Below, piece by piece: positions 13,589-25,489 of a stretch of 64,000 nucleotides of DNA. The stretch is from Paralvinella palmiformis (lineage: Eukaryota > Annelida > Polychaeta > Terebellida > Alvinellidae), in assembly GCA_025642065.1 (NCBI GenBank), contig JAODUP010000106.1:557001-621000 (forward strand), in the 5' to 3' direction. The notes beneath the pieces were generated by a model, which had not been told where the DNA came from, did no database searches, and saw nothing but the letters and a program-made list of their open reading frames with translations. Position 1 is the first letter of the stretch. Each line of letters opens with the position of its first letter. The position numbers were made by a program, and so were the translations under genes.

Positions 13589-13589
<1 letters not shown>

Positions 13590-13615
13590 TATATACATAC
13601 ATTATATACATACAT

Positions 13616-13621
<6 letters not shown>

Positions 13622-13657
<36 letters not shown>
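13622..13657. repeat. (TG)n microsatellite
   Basis: Eighteen TG units, followed by CTGTGCGTGCGTGCG. Confidence 0.97.
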
Positions 13658-13661
<4 letters not shown>

Positions 13662-13845
13662 GCGTGCGTGCGTGTGTTTGGAGGAGGAGGAGGGATTAAA
13701 TATGTTTGTCTAAATGTGCGTGCCTCTCTCTCCATCATTTCCTATAAAAAGTCTCCCTTTCCTGGCTTAGCCTCATCAAGAAATGCTATCCTTGTGTTAC
13801 TCTGAGAGAAGAAGCTCAGTAGACTTATTACTTCAATTAGACGGT

Positions 13846-13914
13846 ATGCGTGTATGTCTAACAAATTATATATGTTGCCTTATTTGCTGTAAAGTACGTG
13901 CGTGCATGTCTGTA

Positions 13915-13982
<68 letters not shown>

Positions 13983-14205
13983 TATATATATATATATATA
14001 TATTGTGTGTGTGTGTGTGTGTGCGTGCGTGCGTGTGTTTGGAGGAGGAGGAGGGATTAAATATGTTTGTCTAAATGTGCGTGCCTCTCTCTCCATCATT
14101 TCTTATAAAAAGTCTCCCTTTCCTGGCTTAGCCTCATCAAGAAATGCTATCCCTGTGTTACTCTGAGAGAAGAAGCTCAGTAGACTTATTACTCCAATTA
14201 GACGG
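13846..14205. repeat. Tandem duplication, copy 2 (about 360 bp)
   Basis: Second copy of the unit described at 13455. It carries a longer CA array (33 units, 13916-13981), a pure TA spacer and a shorter TG array (about 14004-14023). Single-base differences from copy 1 in the unique tail include TTTCTTATAAAAAG for TTTCCTATAAAAAG and ATCCCTGTG for ATCCTTGTG. The boundary is marked by the repeated AATTAGACGGTATG at 13837 and 14197. Confidence 0.95.
13916..14023. repeat. (CA)n-(TA)n-(TG)n compound array
   Basis: Thirty-three CA units, about ten TA units and ten TG units lie end to end. The CA and TG blocks are reverse complements, and the TA block would form the loop. Confidence 0.97.
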
Positions 14206-16712
14206 TATGTGTTTTTTGGACTTGGCTTTTGCATTACCCCCTCTACCCCCCCCCCAGTCTCTAACAGACAGACCCACAACCGGAATGTCCAGACTGGTGA
14301 AGGTAATAGTATCAAAGCAGCTTTATCTGACATTAATTACCACAGCTACCACTGCTCCTGATAATATACCGGATCAAACTGATACACCATAATACATAAT
14401 GACAAAACCGGATCAGACCAAACATATTAGATAATTAAACATAATTCTATGGAAGGCTATAATGTGTCATTCAGAATGTCATTATTGGCTATTCACAGAA
14501 ATACCGCATTCAGAACTTCATTTAAATTGAACGCTGATCAATAGAGGGGCAGAGTCAGTGCCCGCGCGTGCGCGCTCGAGAGAGAGGACTAATATCAAAT
14601 ATTTATCGCGATCACCTTTGTTTTTAGCAGCTTCGTAATATACTTGACAGCTAAGGTTTTTGTTAAACCGGAACATAGCATTTTGTTTTCTGAAATAACC
14701 AAAACTCCAATTTTGTGAAATGTGTGGAACATTGCCAAATGGCTCTCCAATAAATGTCACTGCCATTCTTGATTCTATAAAAATCAACGCAGGCAACATA
14801 ACATTGCCATAAGCAAATAAAATCAGCATTCTGTGATCACAAAAATGAAAATGATGTTAAACGCTGAAATTTGGCAAACAACCCTCCCCTCCAAACACAA
14901 ACCTCTCCAAGTTAATTAAATCAAGGCCATTTCGCTGGGTAACATTTGTATGGGAAGCATTGCTTCTAAATATAAAAAAAAAAATTTTCTTCTTCACATT
15001 TTCAGAGAATAATGCATATCTGTGAACACCACGTTGTTGTGTTTATTACAAACTAGTACCCCAGGATATACATACAGAGCATGCATTAAATTCTAAAATA
15101 TAGAATCAGCTCATTTCTGTCGTGTCTAACGTATGGGCTTCATCATAAATGACCCAGACTTCAGAAGCAGAAATGTTAAACGTTCAATAACAATCTAAAT
15201 TGTATTAACTTGCCATCTATTTCAAGAAATACATTTCACTCACTTACAGTAAATCGACTAGACCACTACTGCTCTATCACGATAAGTGGTTTCAATTCTG
15301 AAAATAAAAAAAACAAAACAAAGGTATTATCCACAGACTCACAAACTGACCGCCGGTAGTTAAGGAATGGCGTACTGGGTATGACGGTTCGTAAACAACA
15401 AATGCTAGTTAACTGTAATGTAGGTGTTTGCTGTCCAAGTCCAGACAAAGTTATTTAGAATCCTGTTAAGATGCTTACGTTGTCAAAAGACGCACTAGAT
15501 ATAATCATCACTTCACACCAATAAGCCTAACAGCAGTTTGGTGATATATTCTCTAAGGTGGGAACTATGACCGAGTGAGATCCGTTTGTTTAACATTAAT
15601 TACATGGCTGAAAAAAGCTATTCTATACCTAAACGGCTAAGCGAGCCAGAGACACTTTCCTTGGATAGCATTAAGTCTTGCCGATGAGAAACAAATTAGA
15701 AATCGACAATCTTAACAAATTTGACCGCAAACAGCCACCAGCTTTGGCTGGGTCACACTCAAAATCAAAGTGATGGACAACAGCTAAACAACCGAAATCC
15801 AGGCAACTCTTGCCAGTATCTCTTATAGCTCTACCCATTGTAGTAGTGGCCTTCATTAACATTGCTAATGTTGTCAAGTGGCAAATAGATCAGTAACAAC
15901 AGCTTTCAGTCGATACTGATAATCTCGGCCGTCATAAACAGGAATAAACTGGGCTTTAGAGGAGCTCATCTGATAATAAACTGGCCAAATATGGGACTTC
16001 GAGGCCATTCTAACCCATTGTGATAGTTTGACCAGAGAACAATACCAGCAGCCACCTCTCCCACCAATCGTTGAGAGGTGATGTGTGTTTTTTAGAATAA
16101 CACTGAAACGAAAAAGGAACTGGTGATAGTTAATAGTGTTTGTCTTCTCATGAAATATTCCAGATTAAGTTTCCTAATGTAGTGCCCCCGTGATGTAATA
16201 ATGGCGTTTGATTCAATCAATAAGTGGCTTTTCATTTAAAGCCACAGCCCACTCCAACCCCAAATCACACACGGACGGACAAGCAATATAGGAGAGACAA
16301 TAATCAACCTGGGTCCTAGCAAATATCTCGCACCTGTTACACACACTGACGTCCTAAGCTAGTCCGTATAACATGAGGTTATTGTGAAATCAAAAAGCTG
16401 CTTCTGTGATTTAAAAACTGTTCGGTATGGTCATTATTTCGGCAGACACCACCAGAAGCCAGCTGACAGGAGGGAGGCATGGTACATTATGGGTGGGATA
16501 TCACTTGACAGTCTTCCACGTCAGTGTGCCAGTGTAATAAATCCTCCTCTATCCAAAGACATCTTCTTTGGGTAGAGGAGCTACTCAGAGTCAGTAAACA
16601 GCTTTGTGCAAACATTCATAGCTTAGGATAGTCTGTAAGTGGGACCACACCGAGGACAGACGGCATGGAGAGACCGGACCATATGGATGACAGACTTTCT
16701 GGTGTACTTGAA

Positions 16713-16739
16713 TCTCTCTCTCTCTCTCTCTCTCTCTCT
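16713..16739. repeat. (TC)n microsatellite
   Basis: About 13 TC units. An AC array begins 24 bp further on. Confidence 0.95.
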
Positions 16740-16760
16740 TTCACATACATACGTACGTAT

Positions 16761-16762
<2 letters not shown>

Positions 16763-16795
<33 letters not shown>
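16763..16795. repeat. (AC)n microsatellite
   Basis: About 16 AC units, preceded by ACATACATACGTACGTATGT, itself a tetranucleotide-like palindromic tract. Confidence 0.95.
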
Positions 16796-16798
<3 letters not shown>

Positions 16799-17218
16799 AC
16801 ACACATGCACACGCACACGACCAAAGTATCTTCCATCCATCCACATTTCCAGAAGCTCAATCAATGGCTGACTTATGCCAGCTTAAAACATTGCCAATTA
16901 CTAAAATCCACTGCGAATTCACATTTAAAATGGAAAATGGAATATAATCATTTCCTCTTTCTGGCATTCTGCTAAGAGCAGTCCATAATGGTAAACCAGT
17001 TATATGCCAAAACAATGATGTATGGCCAAAAAAGGGGGAGTGAAAAGTTCACATCATTTGTCTTCGATCCAATCAGATACATTTAGCAGAAATTACCTAC
17101 AAAAAATAAATCAAAGTAACGGGCAAAAGGACGGCACAGTTCTGGTGTCTGTCATTTCTTCAAAATATTTCATTGATACTCCATGCGTCATAATCTTTGC
17201 GTAGATACTTCAGTATAA

Positions 17219-17221
<3 letters not shown>

Positions 17222-17258
<37 letters not shown>

Positions 17259-17283
17259 CATGTATGAATGTATGTATGTATGT
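17222..17283. repeat. (CT)n followed by (TATG)n
   Basis: Seventeen CT units (17222-17255), then an imperfect TATG/AATG tract to 17283, then a short CGCGCGCG run. Three different simple motifs lie end to end. Confidence 0.95.
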
Positions 17284-18549
17284 GCACGCGCGCGCGAGTG
17301 CTTTTGACATAATTCACTTGACCAATTGATTACCTAACTAAAGTTGTGGCATATAATTTAATACAACTAATCGAGAGTGACGTTGTATTTTGTCATAACT
17401 GTTTTCAAGTGAACACTGTATTATGCTAAGAGATTCTTCAGTTGTATTACTCTTAATATTTAGGTCTTCTCGGTGATATACACAAACCTATGGACGGCAC
17501 TGTTGTGCAATGACTTTACTTGTATAACTGAACACTAACGTATGTCACATCGTGATCATCTGCACAGGTGGGTACCAAACTGTGACATGTTTATTTTTCG
17601 TTTTCAACAAAAAATGCCACAGGAGGATACTTATTCAAATAAACGAATACCAAACAAATACCTATTGATGTTTGTTCACCGACATTATATTTCCTACACG
17701 GCTACTACGAGTACGAGGCTGTTCCAAAAGCTGTTTTTAGGCCAACCTACAATAACGAAGTATGCTAGTCTCTTATCACATTACTTCAAGCTTTAATCAA
17801 GTGGCATTACATTTGTTTAGCTGCAGCTTAAGGAACTGATCTAGCTGTTAATTTGTTAGGATCAGATGTAATCAAGAGAAGCAGCCAGTCTAACACTGAC
17901 AGATCACACTACTCTACACACAGTGATTGCTGCAACTAAATAGAAACCGCCTCAAGATGCTCAAACTGAAGCCTTGTTGGTAGAGAGAAGGCCCCGCATG
18001 TCACGCAAATGGAGTACAGCAATCATTGGAACCCCCACCCCTTTCCAGCAGCCACTAGCTAAGGGATTGATCAGCCAGTGAGGGGTTTTCCCCCCCCCTC
18101 CCAACACATACATTTAGATGACCAAAACTGGATTCAGTGGGATCCTTCAAAACGTGCGACCAAGAGCGGTCGCCTCGTTTCGCCGAACTCAAAGGAGGGG
18201 CCTGTTTCCCACATCTACTATATTTCAATGCCACGCCGGTAGTGAGTTGTAAGCCTTCACTTGAAGAAACCATTATGAAATCGTTTAGCAGTGGCTGGCC
18301 TACTCAAGCTGACAGTTAACAAGATAATTTCTACGTGCTGCCGCCGAAGACCAGTTAGCGCTTGGCGTGGATTGAAGAAGAAAAATTCAGGCTCCTCATC
18401 GGTTTATACATAATATGAGCCGACTCGTGCCATAACACCATAGCCTAATAATTCCCATCGTTGTCATTCTCTCTTTATAATAGATTAATTATTTTTTATG
18501 TGTTAAGCCTATTTGTTCACACTGCACAACGTAATCCATCACCGGCTGA

Positions 18550-19110
18550 TAAACATGATAACTTGTCAATGATGATGGATCACGTCAATGACGACTCGCC
18601 GACCTTTAGCATGGCAGATAATTAACTGCAACCTAAAAAGGGACGAAAACCAAAAAAACCTCAAAACAGTCCTACCAACAACAAACCATTTTATCCCGCC
18701 GACGACGAGACGACCACTAAAGGGCCTGATCTACGGCGGCCAGTTCCCGTTATTATGGGTCAACGAGGCGCCAGGCCTGGCGCTGCTGGATCCGTGTCGG
18801 CTACACATCTAATCAGCGCCCGAACCTCTCTTCGGCCCATGCCAATTAACCGAGGATCCGGACGGAGATCCCTTCAATGCTGACATTAAGATTGAATCTG
18901 GAGTTTTATGACGTTACCATGTCGCCTTGATAATGTCCGCTCAGGTAGCGCTACTTAGGTCTGGTAAGGGGTTTAAAACACCGGCAGCGAGGCCGCCTAC
19001 CATTGCCCCCGTCACTTGTTAAGAAGAGCCTAAGCAGACATCGGCCTGCCTTGTGGACGACGAGCTTTCTGCCACCGCACCGCTGCCACATGGCCATCTC
19101 TGGGCTAGCA
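18550..19110. other. CpG-rich patch with a 16-bp palindrome
   Basis: CG-rich words are dense compared with the flanks. GCGCCAGGCCTGGCGC at 18768-18783 is a perfect 16-bp palindrome. A frame of 74 codons at 18588-18812 crosses it but shows no recognisable motif. Regulatory DNA is a plausible reading but unproven. Confidence 0.45.
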
Positions 19111-19456
19111 GCAACCGACTTTCATTAGCTAAGACCATTCTGATCGCTTTTAATTTGCTTTCATCAATTATTCCGAGAAAACAGCAACATGCTAATACAC
19201 CGGCTTAGTGCACTGATGCTTATTGCTTAGGCGGCCGAGTTGTGGGGACGACGGTTTGTGGGTTTGGACCAATAAGGACATATTCCGTGCATTGGTCGCG
19301 GAGGAAGCGACAAGATAAGATAAAGGATGATGGATGTTCGCTAAATCAGAGAGAACTACTGGGCCATGAAACAAACAAAGCCACTTTACTTGCTGAATCG
19401 GCACACTGACGGGAAGTGTGATAACACATCTGATTTCCGCAGTACTCTCTCTTTCG

Positions 19457-19481
19457 GTGTGTGTGTGTGTGTGTGTGTGTG
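19457..19481. repeat. (GT)n microsatellite
   Basis: About 12 GT units. Confidence 0.95.
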
Positions 19482-20097
19482 ATAGACCGGTTCTAGAACC
19501 CACATATCTGTAATCACAGCTAGGCGTTATCTAAACCACAGGAAACTGGTAATGAGGGCACAACCGGCCAATCATTCTGTCAGCCTCTCGCTCACACTCG
19601 CCATCTCTAATACTTCAACGTACGTCGTACTGTCTGTCTATATGTCCGTCTGTCTGTCAATTATTGATTGAGCCATAATCTGTTGTCAATGCAGAGCTAA
19701 ATGGCCAATAGACATTAACAACAGTTGGCGGCGTATTTAAGCATCCAGCGCCACATACAATAGGTATCAATCAACAAACACATGACCGGTTACCCGAATA
19801 AAAAAATCAGTATCAACACAGACATAAGGTGGACTCTGAATGATTGTTGTGGTCATGTGCGAGTAGCTTTTAAATGTGCCACCCATTATTGTCGAGACTA
19901 GCATACGGACAACGGAGACAACAAATAGCCAAGTAACGACGATTACATTTCCTATTCCATACGTCAGACATGCGCAGATTCATCACTTACCCCATTCCCT
20001 CTTATTTCTCAAAGTCAGTATAATACAAATCCAAGTACCCTACGCTTTCGTAGGGATAAAGAACTTTAATTATACTATGCAATCTATCCACTGCGTG

Positions 20098-20203
20098 AAG
20101 CCATGAATAACAACAGCACTGGGCAGCGAAATTGAACTGGGACCTTCTTGGTTTAAAAACAAATCCGATCAACCACTCAACCAAGCGCCGTGCTACAAAG
20201 ACC
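20098..20203 (-). mobile_element. tRNA-derived SINE, degenerate
   Basis: On the minus strand a tRNA-like head reads GCTTGGTTGAGTGGTTGATC (A-box region, 20167-20186). A B-box-like CCCAGTTCAATTTC follows at 20128-20141. The spacing fits a tRNA-derived polymerase III promoter, but the B-box departs from the GGTTCGANTCC consensus and no acceptor stem closes. It differs from the copies at 8100 and 20981, so it is probably another SINE family or an old tRNA pseudogene. Confidence 0.6.
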
Positions 20204-20789
20204 TTAAGCGAATGCCAGCTAAATATGATCCTATCACCACTAAACCTCACACCAATCTTCACTCGTCATACGGGAACATATACACAACCGGGACAAAACA
20301 TCATCGCTGTCCCATTCAATGCGGTGACTGATGAAAATGAATGCTCCAAACATTTGCTATGTCAATCTAGAAACGTTAATCTGGAGAACAATTCTCACGC
20401 ACAGCCATCTGATCACACAAAGCACTTAAAGCCGGCCGTCTATGTCTAATGTGATTATTTTCCACTTAAGTAACGACTCCATACCACGCATTAGATGCAG
20501 CGTGATTAATGAAGTTAATAACGCAGGAATAACTGTGGTTGAGAAGGTAATATCAGACATATTGCAATCGGTGAATGATTCGCTCTTAACAACATCAATT
20601 CAACAACGGGCACTAAACTCTGGACAATGCTAAAGCAGGAGTTTGAAAAAATAATCACGTCTCGTGATAAATCTATGCGCCCTTCTCAATAAAAAGTGGG
20701 ATCACATTAATAAAAAATCTATATTTTCAGCAACTGACAACCACCAATTGGAAGAAAACTGACTGCGTCAATCTTTACTTCAGCTTTGT

Positions 20790-20870
20790 TCAAGTAATGA
20801 CTAGTTACAGCTAGGCCAGGATCAGAACGCTAGTGCTAGAGGTCTGTGGCTATAACCAGGCTATCCATCT
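20790..20870 (-). mobile_element. Truncated copy of SINE family A (tentative)
   Basis: On the minus strand this stretch aligns with the head of the element at 20981. It shares GATAGC, then ATAGCCACAGACC against GGACCACAGATC, and a decayed B-box (GTTCTGATCCTGGCCT against GTTCGAATCTCGGCTT). It lies about 110 bp from the + strand copy at 20981, in opposite orientation. The tail of the family is not convincingly present, so the call is tentative. Confidence 0.4.
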
Positions 20871-20980
20871 GACACACAAAGTTGCCCCGATATCGAACTT
20901 TCACAAACATTGTCTTCATATTATACATTACATTATTAGTGACATTTGACCGGATGACTTATTTAAACACAGATCATTAG

Positions 20981-21158
20981 CATGACGTGGTCTAGGGATA
21001 GCGTGTTGGACCACAGATCACTACCACCGGTGTTCGAATCTCGGCTTGGGCATATCTGAAGGTAGTTTCATCTTTGACTTCGCTTCATTACATTTTAAGG
21101 TCGCTCGGCCCATTTAGCCTACCATGTGCACAAAAGTAGCCGTAAAACATCAATCATC
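20981..21158 (+). mobile_element. tRNA-derived SINE, family A copy 1
   Basis: An A-box-like TGGTCTAGGGATAGCGTG begins at about 20988. A B-box GTTCGAATC lies at 21032-21040. A non-tRNA body follows, with TTTCATCTTTGACTTCGC and a tail reading CTCGGCCCATTTAGCC then CATCAATCAT. The same string of blocks in the same order occurs on the minus strand at 54823-55002, and in weaker form at 41471 and 36134. Several dispersed copies with a shared tRNA head and shared tail are what define a SINE family. No poly-A tail was seen. Non-autonomous elements of this class are known to move using LINE machinery; no LINE is visible here. Confidence 0.85.
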
Positions 21159-21586
21159 TGTCTGCTAATGGTATTTTTTATTTCAACTTTCCAATTATGT
21201 TCATCCTACCTGTACTGAGTATGTGAGCTTACTAAATCCGATACTACAGAAGCATAAAACATATTATTATAGCCTGAGGTATACACTAATGAGACATCCA
21301 CCTGATGCTGTCCATCAGGAAGTGGTGTCACCCTTTCACTTTAGCCTGAAACCCCAAACCAGGACATTCTTCCTGTATTTATACAAGATGATTGTGTGAA
21401 AAAAAAAGATATATCCGGTTCATTATCTGATTAAGCCACTTTGGAGTGATATGGACTGATGAAGTGCTAATAACCACATCTCACTAAGAAGTCATTGTGT
21501 TGATGACCTCACAATCTGATGACCTGTTGGGGGTAGATCTAATAATTACATTCCAGTACTTGGCTGTAGCAATGTAACAGGGGACC

Positions 21587-21588
<2 letters not shown>

Positions 21589-21638
<50 letters not shown>
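21589..21638. repeat. (CA)n microsatellite
   Basis: Twenty-five CA units. Confidence 0.97.
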
Positions 21639-21639
<1 letters not shown>

Positions 21640-22878
21640 TAATCTCGGATTTTCTCTATTACAAGTGGGTGAAACAGGGAAAGAAATGACAATTACATCA
21701 TTTGGCTGGTTCATGAGGCTTTGAAAACACATGTTAGAACCTTAATATGTGTGCGTGCGCGCGCGCGTGTGTGTTGGCAGTGAATAACATGACAGTGGCA
21801 CAGATAATAAGCAACTGTGGTTACATTATCTGGATGATTCATTGCAGGATTGATTCCTGAATAATGACTTTTCCACTGCCAGTGCGAGTGAGTGACTGCG
21901 CGCGCGCACACTCATGTACAGGTACACTTACATAAGCAAACTTCCAGTGTGTTGACCAAAACGAAATCAGTATTTCCCACACAGAAGAAATTATCACCCC
22001 GATCCCATTCAAAGGCAACGAGAGAACTTTCGCCTAAAAGGCCCACGTATTAGTTTATTAAATCTCGGCTGTAAAACTACGACATTCCAAGAAAGCCCAG
22101 TATGGCCAATAACACCCACTCTGAAGCCCATAAAGCAATATTTCAGCATGTAGCAGTAGGCATTAGACATGCGCCAGCCTAGCTGAGGAATATACATCTG
22201 TGATTGGACACGGGAGGATTTCTGGCTATCTTCCTCCAGACGCCAGGTCTCTATCCCGTCTGTAACATTGAGTATTCCACGGGGCAGCTCGGGGGTGAAG
22301 GGTTTCTGGCAGTTAATCAAACAAGTTGTGGTCATTCCGAGGGCGGCTAGACTCCCCAAAGGGCCAAGGTCATCAAATGAAGGCCATAAAAGGGCACAAG
22401 AAATGGATAACAGGCTAGCCGGGTTTCAATCTATATACATTTCAGAACTGACTTAGATGACTGATGGTCATAGGCGGCGGTCATGTACTGACTGTTGAAG
22501 AGAATAAAATGAGCCATAGATTGTTTCTAAGTCTTCATTCAACATGGTATAATCATCCTGGCTACCTTTGGTAATATCTTCACGGCCCGAAAGAGGCGCA
22601 AGTGTAGCCGTCTTGTCGCCCTCTATATTGAACTGTGTAGTATATACTCATTACATAAGGTAAGGTATGTGCAATTGGCGAACGGGGATATACTGTTCAT
22701 CCATAATAAACCGAAGTTCTACTTAACAATCGGGAAGTGCCGACCAAAATTAATGTGGATATATAACGTTAAACTATGTTATTTGCTGTCCATGATGCAG
22801 AAAGTTTTGGAAACTACTGAAAAGCTCAAATATCCTACTTTCGCAGCCGATACGGAAACATTAATGACTATCAGGTCA

Positions 22879-22891
22879 CCCCCCCCCCCCC
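22879..22891. repeat. Poly-C run, 13 bases
   Basis: Thirteen consecutive C residues after TCAGGTCA. Confidence 0.95.
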
Positions 22892-25450
22892 AAATCAGCT
22901 ACTGACCATAGATCTTTTCCGCAATAGCAATCGGACAGATCAATCATGATGTCAATCATGAACAAGCCCGCCCCGTTCGGGATAACTACAAATACTTACC
23001 TTTCGCCAACTGTGCGCGGGACATGAATGATTCAAACAGACAAAGGAGTAAATGGTGTATCTGAGTACGGCCTACCAAACAATGGTTTCTCCTTTGATAC
23101 GCAGTAGCCACTTCGGACCGGGACCATGTGCCAAGGAATAAAGGCAGCATAGAACAGGATTACAAAAGAAAATCCAGGCAAGATCCGAAAGCTCTGCGTT
23201 CAATTATAACCTCACGACTAGACGAGGATGAACAGGTAGATGGACGTCTGTCAAAATGCATCGTATGCTGAGCTCCCGACAATATCGGGAGGCCTTTCTA
23301 TGGAATCACCTTGGTCGTGATGCCATACTCGGCCCGACAGAAGGAGATTGCCATGGAATAAGAAGCAGGGATGACAAAGAAAGGATGCTGTTGGTAGGTA
23401 ATGCTCGCCATCCAGCAGAGCAGAAAATATACTCCGACTGCGAGAAGGTTTTATGATTTGTGGTTATCTTGCCGCCAAATATACTGAATGCATAGCTGGA
23501 AGAGATTATATTTAAGTTGGTGGTTTAGGTGCAATCATTAACTGAACATGTGGCAGTGGACTACGGATAGTTTTCGTAAGTAATCTATCAGAGGAGATAG
23601 TTTTCAACAAACCTCCAATGTTTTTATGACCTGAAATAAGATACGAAGCCTTAGCAAATGATAAAAACAATACGGCTATCCAGTGCCCTGACTGATGTAG
23701 GATATTCCGTTCCAGACTTCACTGGCATAAAAGGCATCTTACTCCATTGGGAAGGAAAAGAACAAGAACAGGAAGAGTTCACACCGTCAAGAAAAACTAC
23801 CTCCACTGATTTTTGAGGCGACGTGTTTTTCCAGGGATGGCGTGCTGCTGAAGTCAGTGTCTGGATGGTTTTTATCCAGGTTATATACATAATGGAAACA
23901 ACTGCAGACGCTGAGGGCTGAATAATTTAAAGCAGAGTTTAACTGTACAGATAACGGTACGGACTGAAAAATAAGTAAAAAACCGCTTTACCTGTAGTAT
24001 TTGTTATCAATGTGCTGAAATCGCATTGACCTGGACTTCAGTCTTAAAAGAAAACTCCTTATATCTCACAGAGAAAAGATTATTCCAGATTAAAATTGTA
24101 ACAGAAAACGCAGAACAGCTAGCATAGTAGAAAATATGTGGGCATTTGTTGAATAACAGAAATAGCAAACAATCTCAAAATATAGAGCTACAAACTGCAT
24201 AAACATTGGCCAGTGTTCCAGAACCATAACTCAGGCCACGGAGAACATTGGTATAAATATAATAGCATAGGTAGTGAATATGGAGTTTACTTGAAACAGA
24301 TTACTAATAAATTATCCACCAAAATATACACTTTAAATGAAGTGGACAATCTGGTGGGAACTTCTAAAACAGGTCATTCAAATTATTAATTCTTTCTGAT
24401 TCACCTATGTGCGCTGGCATAGGAAATCATGGGGCATATTTTTGCCGTATCTTCGTTCTTTGAATACCTATATCATATGAAGCTAATTAGAAAGATGAAG
24501 AAAAAAAAACACTTCAGTTACAATGGATACACATTTCAATACACGATGACAGGACGGTTCCTAACTCAACTCTTTTAACAAGGAAAGAAACCTGTTCTAA
24601 GGAAAGTAGTGTTGACAGGTGTCAAGGAACCTTTCCTAGGTAGATATAGGTGCAGTAGCACTTGCTCAGTAATACTTAACCTGCTCTGAACCAACCTTGG
24701 CTTCCGATAAAGAAATAATGATATTTACTTAAGCTCGCATTACTTGTATTTTCCAGAAGAGGTGCTGCTTTATCAAAATCATTATAAAAGCAGCTGTTCT
24801 TTTACAATCTTCCAACAAAAACAGCTCAAACAATAAGTACGTGCACGTGTGAAGAATAACCAGTCTACAGCTGGCTAAGCTGTATAGGCATCAGATCATC
24901 GACCTAACACTCTCAGCTCCAGGCAGAACCTGATATCCAAGGTCTACGGATGAGCACCGTATGCCAGACAACAGATGCTCTACTCGGTACCAATATACAT
25001 GGCGATTATCTGCGCCTGTAAAATGAAGAATTCGTTTTATCACAGAGGTCAGGAGCGCTAGTTCTTTCTGTAAGATGGGTTGGGTTCCCCAATGCTGCTG
25101 CTGGTGTGCCATGAGAGTTGGCCAAACGCTGCCTCCATCATTAGGAGGGTAAGGACAAATTTGCATAGTCACAGCTTCAGGCTAGCGTTGCTACATCTTC
25201 TTGTCGAGTAAAAAAATGATAATTGGGCGAGGAGTGTCAGCTGTGCAGTGACACTGTAATCTGGTCAGCGGCTGCGCCTCAGCCTAGTGCATTAACAATT
25301 CTGGGCGGCGACAAGACACCGTCCATGTCTGTGAACTCTCCAGATTCAAACTTCATCCACGATATCTTGCTCATGTCGGTCACGTCCACACTTTCAAGGC
25401 AATCAGACATCGGTTGGTTTTTCATTGCGATCGCCAAGTAATGCAATCTT

Positions 25451-25452
<2 letters not shown>

Positions 25453-25487
<35 letters not shown>
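25453..25487. repeat. (TG)n microsatellite
   Basis: About 17 TG units. Confidence 0.97.

Positions 25488-25489
<2 letters not shown>

Larger units (their letters stand above)
13455..13845. repeat. Tandem duplication, copy 1 (about 391 bp)
   Basis: The unit starts at ATGCGTGTATGTCTAAC. It contains a CA array, a TA/CATA spacer, a TG array, a GGAGGAGGAGG tract and a unique tail ending in TTCAATTAGACGGT. The same unit repeats immediately downstream (13846-14205) with only a handful of substitutions outside the arrays, plus array-length changes. Short frames that cross the arrays are artefacts of repeated HTHT/CVCV codons. Confidence 0.95.
14206..20097. other. Non-coding DNA, no gene seen
   Basis: Mostly unique AT-rich sequence with microsatellites at 16713, 16763, 17222 and 19457. 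A C-run of 10 lies at 14246-14255 and one of 9 at 18090-18098. A CpG-richer patch lies at about 18550-19100. A TATAAAAG at 17214-17221 directly precedes a CT array, but no transcript structure follows it. No open frame has a recognisable domain. Confidence 0.6.

Noticed and set aside
13431..14166. Open frames of up to 127 codons rich in HTHT and CVCV
   Set aside because: They are translations of CA and TG arrays within the tandem duplication. The same peptide appears twice because the DNA is duplicated.
17214..17221. TATAAAAG directly before a CT array, as in a TATA promoter with a pyrimidine-rich start region
   Set aside because: TATA words are frequent in AT-rich DNA and no exon or frame follows.
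18588..18812. 74-codon frame through the CpG-rich patch
   Set aside because: Low stop density follows from high GC. There is no motif, and overlapping frames exist nearby on the other strand.
22009..22359. 116-codon minus-strand frame
   Set aside because: No recognisable domain, no signal peptide and no splice or promoter context. The length is within chance for a window of this size.
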